Source: JBFLXN01 sp040755715 [NCBI: Candidatus Edwardsbacteria bacterium] (GTDB lineage Bacteria > Edwardsbacteria > AC1 > JBFLXN01). From it: a stretch of DNA of 7,280 nucleotides. The stretch is from the NCBI GenBank assembly GCA_040755715.1, contig JBFLXN010000137.1:1-7280 (forward strand). Direction: 5' to 3'. Both the position numbers and the translations under genes were made by a program. This document shows, in pieces, positions 1 through 4,670 of this stretch. How positions within the stretch are numbered: position 1 is the stretch's first letter; each line of letters opens with the position of its first letter. The notes below the pieces were generated by a model, which saw nothing but the letters and a program-made list of their open reading frames with translations, ran no database searches and had not been told where the DNA came from.

Positions 1-59
1 GGTGCAATAACAAACTTATTGATGTCCAAAGGATTAAAAATACCGATCTAAACATAGTC

Positions 60-112
60 CACTTTTAATTTTCAAAGTGTGCACTTTTAATTCGTAAAGT
101 GTGCACTTTTAA
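60..112. repeat. 22-bp tandem repeat with internal inverted repeats, probable IS21-family end remnant
   Basis: Two full 22-bp units (60-81 and 82-103) are followed by the start of a third (104-112). Each begins CACTTTTAA and ends AAAGTGTG, so every unit can fold on itself (CACTTT/AAAGTG) and adjoining units form AAAGTG-TG-CACTTT. IS21-family insertion sequences are known for several short repeats inside their ends, and the GTGTGCACTTTTAA type of motif fits that family by memory. No istA or istB coding sequence lies in the window. The only open stretch upstream is 16 codons (1-51) that I do not recognise. The repeat is clear; the IS21 assignment is an inference. Confidence 0.45.
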
Positions 113-174
113 AAAACTACTAACAGATTTTTCGGGGCGTGGTAAGGTTTTTTTCTTGATCGTATAGGAAATTA

Positions 175-264
175 TACCACGGAAACACGGAAGGGCGGAG
201 ACACGGAAGAGATTTTAATAATTTTTTAAATTCTGTGCTTCCTAAATTTCGTGCTTCCGTGGTA
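175..264. repeat. Inverted repeat with four 8-nt periodic units per arm (CACGGAAR type)
   Basis: The left arm (175-206) splits into TACCACGG, AAACACGG, AAGGGCGG and AGACACGG. The reverse complement of the right arm (233-264) reads TACCACGG, AAGCACGA, AATTTAGG and AAGCACAG. The outermost 10 bp (175-184 and 255-264) pair perfectly and the inner units are degenerate. The loop is 207-232. It is non-coding and ends 11 bp before the pyr promoter -35 box. Such CACGGAAACACGGAA palindromes are familiar as dispersed elements in many environmental genomes. No transposase is present, so if mobile it would be non-autonomous. Confidence 0.8.
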
Positions 265-275
265 GTCTTTTTTCC

Positions 276-305
276 TTGACAGTAAAATGTTGTTTATGAT
301 AGAAT
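276..305 (+). promoter_or_regulatory. Probable sigma70-type promoter of the pyr operon
   Basis: A perfect -35 TTGACA lies at 276-281 and TAGAAT at 300-305 can serve as the -10, with an 18-bp spacer. The overlapping TATGAT at 295-300 is a less likely -10 because its spacer is only 13 bp. Transcription would begin near 311-313, leaving a leader of only about 20 nt before pyrR. That is too short for a PyrR-binding antiterminator/terminator of the Bacillus kind, and I see no such loop here. The pyrR ribosome-binding site GGGAG (320-324) follows. Confidence 0.6.
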
Positions 306-331
306 AACTATAGCATAATGGGAGAGCAATA

Positions 332-901
332 ATGGCTGAGGGGAAGAAAGCTCTAATTATGGAAGAAAAGGCAATTCAACGAAGCCTGACAAGGATGACT
401 CATGAAATCCTTGAGCGAAACAAGGGGACGCAAGACCTAGTTCTGGTGGGCATTAAGAGAAGGGGTGATTTCTTAGCGAAAAGAATTGCTAAGTTCATTC
501 AGGAAACCGAGGGAATAAAAGTTCCCCTCGGGGCAGTGGATATTACCTTCCATCGGGATGATTTGTCTTCAGTGGCTCATCAACCAGTAGTGCACAAGAC
601 AGAGATTCCTTTTGATGTTACTGACAAAACTGTCATTCTGGTTGATGATGTTCTTTATACCGGTCGGACGGTAAGAGCCGCTATTGATGAAATTATTGAT
701 TTTGGACGGCCACGAAAGATTGAATTGGCAGTGCTGATTGACCGAGGGCATCGGGAATTGCCTATCCGGGCTGATTATGTCGGCAAAAGTCTACAGACCT
801 CCAAAAAGGAGAGTGTCGTAGTTAAAATCAAAGAAGAAGACGGCGAGGATAGGATAACGATTGAAAATTCAAATATCAAAAATCAAAAATTAAATTTGTA
901 G
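332..901 (+). CDS. pyrR: PyrR, bifunctional pyr regulator / uracil phosphoribosyltransferase
   Basis: In characterised relatives PyrR binds pyr mRNA when UMP is high and also makes UMP from uracil and PRPP; it is cytosolic. The 189-residue protein has the type I phosphoribosyltransferase fold. The PRPP loop [13 protein letters not shown] is at residues 101-113, a basic IKRRGD segment at 41-46, and a typical KEEDGED ending near 167-173. The ATG at 332 has GGGAG seven bases upstream and is the first gene after the promoter. PyrR usually ends soon after the DGED segment. Here roughly the last 11 residues ([11 protein letters not shown]) are encoded by an AT-rich heptamer array, and the stop codon lies in a palindrome, so the tail looks acquired. 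Enzyme identity is firm. RNA-based attenuation is uncertain because no PyrR-binding loop was seen in the short leader. Confidence 0.93.
   Translation: MAEGKKALIMEEKAIQRSLTRMTHEILERNKGTQDLVLVGIKRRGDFLAKRIAKFIQETEGIKVPLGAVDITFHRDDLSSVAHQPVVHKTEIPFDVTDKTVILVDDVLYTGRTVRAAIDEIIDFGRPRKIELAVLIDRGHRELPIRADYVGKSLQTSKKESVVVKIKEEDGEDRITIENSNIKNQKLNL
864..891. repeat. AT-rich heptamer array (four 7-nt units) inside the pyrR 3' end
   Basis: Four consecutive 7-nt units read AAAATTC, AAATATC, AAAAATC and AAAAATT. They encode the last residues of PyrR in a frame that drifts against the 7-nt period, which explains the low-complexity N/K/Q/L tail. Similar 7-nt arrays follow pyrB (1872 onward) and the lipoprotein gene (6587-6621). 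Heptamer arrays of this general kind recall the STRR repeats known from heterocystous cyanobacteria; kinship is not implied. Confidence 0.7.
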
Positions 902-928
902 AGACACGCCATGGCGTGTCTCTACAAA
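895..928. repeat. Perfect 34-bp palindrome across the pyrR stop codon
   Basis: The arms are 17 bp with no mismatch and no loop, centred between 911 and 912 on CCATGG (left arm TTTGTAGAGACACGCCA). It contains the pyrR stop TAG (899-901) and ends two bases before the pyrB ribosome-binding site GAGG (930-933). No T-run follows, so it does not look like an intrinsic terminator. A near-perfect GTAGAGAC palindrome of this type is familiar as a dispersed repeat in cyanobacteria and other genomes. In RNA it would form a very stable hairpin between two cistrons. Confidence 0.9.
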
Positions 929-939
929 CGAGGTTAATG

Positions 940-1869
940 ATGCGTCTTTTTAGAAAGGACCTTTTAGGCTTAGAAGAATTGAAGACCGAAGAAATAGAAC
1001 TGATTCTCACTACGGCTGAATCTTTCAAGGAAATTTCTGAGCGGGCTGTTAAGAAAGTGCCAATCTTAAGAGGAAAAACCATTGTCAATCTCTTTTTTGA
1101 ACCGAGCACTCGCACCTCTGCCTCTTTTGATTTAGCGGCTAAACGACTTTCCGCCGATACGGTGAATATTTCGGCAAAGACTTCAAGCGTGGTCAAAGGT
1201 GAAACACTTTTGGATACCGCTAAAAATTTAGAAGCGATGAAAATTGATTTAATTGTAATACGGCATTCTTCAGCCGGGGCCCCACACTTTTTAGCTAAAA
1301 GATTAAAAGCCGGAGTCATCAATGCGGGAGACGGAAGCCACGAACATCCAACCCAAGGTCTCCTTGATTTGATGACGATTAAAGAGAAATTTGGTAGAAT
1401 TGAAAGGTTGAGAGTCCTGATTGTGGGAGATATCGCTCACTCCAGGGTTGCTCGGTCTAATATCTGGGGGCTTAAGAAGTTTAAAGTAGAAGTCTCTGTT
1501 TGTTCCCCTCCTACACTAATACCCTTAGAAGTAGAGAAATTGGGAGTAAAGGTTTTCTACAATTTAGATGAAGCGGTAGAAGAACAGGATGTGATCAATG
1601 TGTTGCGTTTGCAGTTAGAACGACAGACAAAGGGACTTTTTCCTTCAATTAGAGAATATACAAAACTTTACGGAATAAATTTAGAACGGTTAAAAAAAGC
1701 CAAAAGAGAAGTGGTCATAATGCATCCGGGTCCAATCAATAGAGGTGTGGAACTTGACCCAGAAGTTGCTGACGGACCATATTCAGTCATTTTAGACCAG
1801 GTAACTAATGGAGTAGCGGTGCGGATGGCTGTGCTTTATCTATTGAGTGGAGGAGAGGCCACTCAATAA
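940..1869 (+). CDS. pyrB: Aspartate carbamoyltransferase catalytic subunit
   Basis: PyrB condenses carbamoyl phosphate with L-aspartate to N-carbamoyl-aspartate, the first committed step of pyrimidine synthesis, in the cytosol. Numbered from the ATG at 940 the protein has 309 residues, normal for the family. It shows [11 protein letters not shown] with the carbamoyl-phosphate STRT at 56-59, the KGET loop at 86-89, [14 protein letters not shown] at 130-143, [12 protein letters not shown] at 163-174 and HPGPINRG at 262-269. All key residues are present. I chose 940 because GAGG at 930-933 is six bases upstream; the ATG at 937 leaves only three, and a GTG at 916 lies inside the palindrome. No regulatory chain gene (pyrI) is seen. 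A complex with the downstream class I dihydroorotase, as in Aquifex, is possible but inferred. Confidence 0.95.
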   Translation: MRLFRKDLLGLEELKTEEIELILTTAESFKEISERAVKKVPILRGKTIVNLFFEPSTRTSASFDLAAKRLSADTVNISAKTSSVVKGETLLDTAKNLEAMKIDLIVIRHSSAGAPHFLAKRLKAGVINAGDGSHEHPTQGLLDLMTIKEKFGRIERLRVLIVGDIAHSRVARSNIWGLKKFKVEVSVCSPPTLIPLEVEKLGVKVFYNLDEAVEEQDVINVLRLQLERQTKGLFPSIREYTKLYGINLERLKKAKREVVIMHPGPINRGVELDPEVADGPYSVILDQVTNGVAVRMAVLYLLSGGEATQ

Positions 1870-1871
1870 AT

Positions 1872-2057
1872 CAAAATGCAAAATGACATACCAAATTGTA
1901 AAAATAAATAACCAATGACCAGATTCCAAATAAATTCTAATTACCAAATATCAATAACCAAACGGTGTTAATTTGTTTTTATTGGGGATTATTTGGTGTT
2001 TGGGACTTGGTTATTGGTGATTTTAAGTTTTGCCTTGTTAGTTTGATGTTTGAATTT
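1872..2057. repeat. Heptamer-periodic degenerate inverted repeat filling the pyrB-pyrC gap
   Basis: Almost the whole 210-bp gap is built of 7-nt units. CAAAATG occurs twice at 1872-1885. AATAACC, AATGACC and AGATTCC follow at 1907-1927. The complementary-type units GGTGTTT, GGGACTT, GGTTATT and GGTGATT run across 1995-2022 and then fade into TTAAGTT, TTGCCTT, GTTAGTT and TGATGTT. The two halves are imperfect reverse complements, so the RNA could form a long weak hairpin between the cistrons. It begins two bases after the pyrB stop. No ORF or promoter is clear here. Confidence 0.65.
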
Positions 2058-2079
2058 GAAAAACAAGATGGAGAAATAG

Positions 2080-3381
2080 ATGCCGGGTAAAGGTCAGATT
2101 CTTTTGAAAAATGGAAGGGTGATTGACCCAGTTAGTGGCAGAGACGAAGTTGCTAACATCTTGATTGAAGATGGAAAGATTAAAGAAATTGGAGCTTTAG
2201 AAAATTCAAAGAATTCTGAAGTAATTGATATTTCTGGTAAAGTAGTCATCCCAGGATTGATTGATATGCATACCCATCTGCGTGAGCCGGGAAGAGAAGA
2301 CGAAGAAACCATTGCTACTGGTTCAAAGGCAGCAGTTAGAGGAGGGTTTACCACAGTATGCTGTATGCCAAATACTGAACCACCAATAGATGACCAGAGT
2401 AAAGTGAAATTTATTTTGGAAAGAGCGAGTGCTTGTGGATTGATAGATGTCTTCCCCATTGCCGCTATTAGCAAAGGAAGAAAGGGTGAGGAACTTACTG
2501 AGATTGGTGAGTTGCTGTCTGCAGGGGCAGTGGCAATTTCAGATGATGGTTTGCCGGTGCGTAACTCTGCTCTGATGCGCCGGGCTTTAGAATACAGCAG
2601 GATGTTTGACATACCAGTAATTTCTCACTGTGAAGATTTAGACCTCTCTGCTGAAGGAGTAATGAATGAAGGTTTTGTTTCTACCAGTTTGGGATTGCGA
2701 GGTATTCCCCATACGGCTGAAGAAATAATGGTGGCCAGAGATTGTTTCTTGGCAGAATTAACTAATAGTAGACTTCATTTAGCTCATCTTTCCACGGCTG
2801 GTTCTGTAGAAATAGTTCGTCAAGCAAAGAAAAAGGGAATAAAAGTAACCTGTGAGACAGCACCACACTATTTCACTCTTACGGATGAGTCAGTCCGTTC
2901 ATTTGAGACAAATTTCAAGGTGAATCCGCCTTTGCGAAGTAAGGAGGATGTTCTCGCTATTATAGAGGGATTGAAGGACGGGACAATTGATGTCATTGCT
3001 ACTGACCATGCTCCTCATACCAGTGTAGAAAAAGAAGTAGAATTTGACCAGGCACCGCCAGGAATTATTGGTTTGGAAACTGCATTCAGTTTAGCCTTAA
3101 CCGAGTTAGTCAAGGCAAATATTTTGACCCTCTCTGAAGTGGTGGCAAAACTTTCGTTTAATCCAGCTAAAATTCTGAAACTTTCTGTAGGAGAAATCAA
3201 AGTGGGAGCGCCGGCTGATTTGACCATTGTTGATTTAAATAGAGAATGGATTGTCCAGGCAAAGCAGTTCGCCTCAAAGTCAAAAAATTCAGCATTTATC
3301 GGGAGAGAACTTAAAGGACAAGTGATAATGGTAATAAAAAGGGGGAAGATTACGGAGTTCTGGGAAGTGCTAAAATCATGA
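2080..3381 (+). CDS. pyrC: Dihydroorotase, class I (zinc amidohydrolase)
   Basis: PyrC cyclises N-carbamoyl-aspartate to dihydroorotate, the step after PyrB. The 433-residue protein is full length for a class I enzyme. It has a small beta-sandwich start, then DMHTHLREPG with metal ligands H64 and H66, the substrate segment CCMPNTEPP (94-102), and ISDDG with D156, the likely bridging aspartate. ISHCED (H183), HLAHLST (H236) and the catalytic aspartate D309 in ATDHAPH follow, and the NPAKIL segment plus a C-terminal beta-sandwich complete it. All active-site residues are present, so it is not a PyrX-like inactive homologue. GGAG at 2070-2073 lies six bases before the ATG. The stop codon overlaps the next start codon as ATGA. 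No pyrK, pyrD, pyrF or pyrE follows in this window. Confidence 0.95.
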   Translation: MPGKGQILLKNGRVIDPVSGRDEVANILIEDGKIKEIGALENSKNSEVIDISGKVVIPGLIDMHTHLREPGREDEETIATGSKAAVRGGFTTVCCMPNTEPPIDDQSKVKFILERASACGLIDVFPIAAISKGRKGEELTEIGELLSAGAVAISDDGLPVRNSALMRRALEYSRMFDIPVISHCEDLDLSAEGVMNEGFVSTSLGLRGIPHTAEEIMVARDCFLAELTNSRLHLAHLSTAGSVEIVRQAKKKGIKVTCETAPHYFTLTDESVRSFETNFKVNPPLRSKEDVLAIIEGLKDGTIDVIATDHAPHTSVEKEVEFDQAPPGIIGLETAFSLALTELVKANILTLSEVVAKLSFNPAKILKLSVGEIKVGAPADLTIVDLNREWIVQAKQFASKSKNSAFIGRELKGQVIMVIKRGKITEFWEVLKS

Positions 3382-3608
3382 AGAGATATATTGATGAAGA
3401 ACAAGAATGGTTGAACCTAACACCGGCACGAAGGATAATAGAATCGGGTAAACTTTGGAAACTATATTTATCCCTTGGAGGTAGTCTTGACCCTGAGCCC
3501 AATCCTCAAAGTCCTTTTTACTTTCCAGAAATTCAAAGTAAAAAGCCTTTTAATAGGCGGTCAGGCGTGCATTATCTACGGCGCCGCAGAATTCAGCAGA
3601 GACTCTGA
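3378..3608 (+). CDS. Small protein with LGGSLDPEP motif, partner of the nucleotidyltransferase
   Basis: A 76-residue protein whose ATG overlaps the pyrC stop (ATGA), with GGGAAG at 3362-3367 as a weak ribosome-binding site. No signal peptide or membrane segment is seen. Residues 1-32 are amphipathic and rich in charged and aromatic residues (EEQEWLNLTP, KLWKLY). LGGSLDPEPNPQSPF follows at 33-47, then an arginine-rich tail (RSGVHYLRRRRIQQRL). From memory, short proteins with a GGSLDPEPDxQSPF core occur beside nucleotidyltransferase-like genes in other bacteria, which argues this is real; I know no assigned function. From 3487 on it overlaps the next gene in another frame, and its last codons lie on that gene's catalytic motif. 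An antitoxin-like or regulatory role is a guess. Alternatively the tail is unselected readthrough sequence. Confidence 0.6.
   Translation: MKRYIDEEQEWLNLTPARRIIESGKLWKLYLSLGGSLDPEPNPQSPFYFPEIQSKKPFNRRSGVHYLRRRRIQQRL
3477..3481 (+). promoter_or_regulatory. Ribosome-binding site that decides the TTG start at 3487
   Basis: GGAGG at 3477-3481 lies five bases before TTG 3487. It is formed by the Gly-Gly codons of the LGGSLD motif of the upstream small protein, so a conserved peptide motif and the Shine-Dalgarno sequence of the next gene share the same bases. It favours 3487 over an in-frame TTG at 3475, which has no such site. Confidence 0.55.
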
Positions 3609-4242
3609 TTTTCTCATTTTTTGTGATTTAGAGAATCTTGCTAAACTCAAGAAAGCATTGAACACACTCAAAGCGAGAAATATCTATTTACCCCCGCTGG
3701 AGAAAGAGTTTCTTGAGAAAGGACATGCTTGCCACTTTAGATGTTATGCCAAATCTTTAGAAAACCTTAGGATTGATATTATTTCAAAACTCAGAGGTTG
3801 TGAAGATTTTGAAAAATTATGGGAAAGAAGAGTTACAATTAGATTTGCAAACAAAAAACATATTGAGGTTATTGGATTGGAAGATCTTGCCCAAAGCAAA
3901 AAGACACAGAGAGATAAGGATTGGTTAATGCTTAGTCGTCTGGTTCAGAACGACATGGCTTTGACCCGAAATCCCTCCAAGGAAAAAGTAAAATGGTGGT
4001 TATGCGAATGTAGAGATAGTAATAAATTGACGGAATTGGCTAATGAAAATCAAGATTTAGCAAAGGAATGCACCGCAAAGAGGCCCCTTTTAAAAACAGC
4101 TCTAAAAAAGGACATCAATAGATTAGAAAAACTACTACGCTATGAAGAAGAATTAGAAAGAACAAAAGATAGAAAATACTGGCAACCTTTAATAAAAGAA
4201 CTTGAAATATTAAGGCGTAAACGAACAAAAAGAGAAAAATAA
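3487..4242 (+). CDS. Nucleotidyltransferase-fold protein (MNT-like, possible AbiEii-type relative)
   Basis: From the TTG at 3487 the product has 251 residues. The polymerase-beta-like nucleotidyltransferase signature is visible: LLIGGQACIIYGAAEF with G24-G25, then RDSDFLI giving D39 and D41, and a likely third acidic residue D97 in RIDIIS. A conserved-looking QSKKTQRDKDW segment (137-147) follows, then a charged, mostly helical C-terminal domain with RPLLKTALKKD and a YWQPLIKELEILRRKR tail. The family usually transfers a nucleotide to RNA, protein or a small molecule; the target here is unknown. The start is in an alternative frame of the upstream small protein, giving a 122-bp overlap and probable translational coupling. 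Some homologues are annotated as AbiEii/type IV toxin-like; no classical AbiEi antitoxin is present, so a toxin role is only inference. Confidence 0.75.
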   Translation: MTLSPILKVLFTFQKFKVKSLLIGGQACIIYGAAEFSRDSDFLIFCDLENLAKLKKALNTLKARNIYLPPLEKEFLEKGHACHFRCYAKSLENLRIDIISKLRGCEDFEKLWERRVTIRFANKKHIEVIGLEDLAQSKKTQRDKDWLMLSRLVQNDMALTRNPSKEKVKWWLCECRDSNKLTELANENQDLAKECTAKRPLLKTALKKDINRLEKLLRYEEELERTKDRKYWQPLIKELEILRRKRTKREK

Positions 4243-4288
4243 GAAAAAAGAGACATTAAGGAGAAAACAAAGAAAGGAGATTACAATC

Positions 4289-4669
4289 ATGAGACATTTA
4301 CATACTGATATTATGGTAAGAGGGAACAAAGCTGAAGTAAAGTTGAAAAAAATACTGATTGATACAGGTGCTACTTATACAGTTTTGCCAGAAAGCCTGC
4401 TAAGAAAAATTGGCGCTCCTAAGATTCCGGGCGAAAGTGAAGTAGAATTAGGGAATGGTAAAAAAGTTAAAGCCAAAGCATATGGAATAAGTATAAGGAT
4501 TAAAGACGCAGAAGCTCCCTGTATCGGTATCACCTTTGAAGGAGCCAAGACTGTTATCGGTGTGGAAACGCTTGAGTCCATAGGTCTAAAATTAGATCCA
4601 ACTACAGGCAACTTAGAATTTACTAGACCGAAAGGGCTGGCCTATTTTTATTGCTCTATGAGAAAATGA
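4289..4669 (+). CDS. Retropepsin-like aspartic protease (clan AA)
   Basis: This 126-residue protein has the single-domain layout of retroviral-type aspartic proteases, which act as homodimers with one catalytic Asp per chain. The catalytic triad DTGA is at 25-28 within KKILIDTGATYTVLP. A flap region around 49-64 (ESEVELGNGKKVKAKA) follows, and the second conserved hydrophobic-Gly element TVIGVETLESIGLKLD is at 88-103. No signal peptide or membrane segment is present, so it is probably cytosolic. The substrate is unknown. AGGAGA at 4275-4280 gives a strong start. It lies 46 bases after the nucleotidyltransferase gene and its stop is one base before the lipoprotein ATG, so those two are probably translated together. 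The residues after about 112 (RPKGLAYFYCSMRK) look like a normal short tail. Confidence 0.85.
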   Translation: MRHLHTDIMVRGNKAEVKLKKILIDTGATYTVLPESLLRKIGAPKIPGESEVELGNGKKVKAKAYGISIRIKDAEAPCIGITFEGAKTVIGVETLESIGLKLDPTTGNLEFTRPKGLAYFYCSMRK

Positions 4670-4670
4670 A

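Noticed and set aside
1-51. Open 16-codon stretch at the left edge ending in TAA, possible C-terminus of a cut gene
   Set aside because: The peptide is too short and matches no family I recognise; it does not look like an IstB C-terminus.
60-112. CRISPR array
   Set aside because: The units are directly adjacent with no unique spacers, and no cas genes are present.
895-928. Palindrome as an intrinsic terminator of pyrR
   Set aside because: No T-run follows and pyrB begins 12 bases later; the perfect loop-free symmetry fits a dispersed repeat better.
916-939. GTG 916 (or ATG 937) as pyrB start
   Set aside because: GTG 916 lies within the palindrome and has no ribosome-binding site; ATG 937 is only three bases from GAGG. 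ATG 940 has the best spacing.
876-1322. Antisense reading frame across pyrB (also similar ones across pyrR, pyrC, the protease and the lipoprotein)
   Set aside because: These are shadows of strongly conserved + strand genes, with no ribosome-binding sites and no family-like sequence.
1870-2079. Riboswitch or PyrR-binding leader before pyrC
   Set aside because: No recognisable conserved core was found; the region is explained by degenerate 7-nt repeats.
3378-3608. A frameshift splitting one gene into the small protein and the nucleotidyltransferase
   Set aside because: Each frame has its own start, ribosome-binding site and family-like motif, and the nucleotidyltransferase is complete from its normal N-terminal strand, so two overlapping genes explain the data better.
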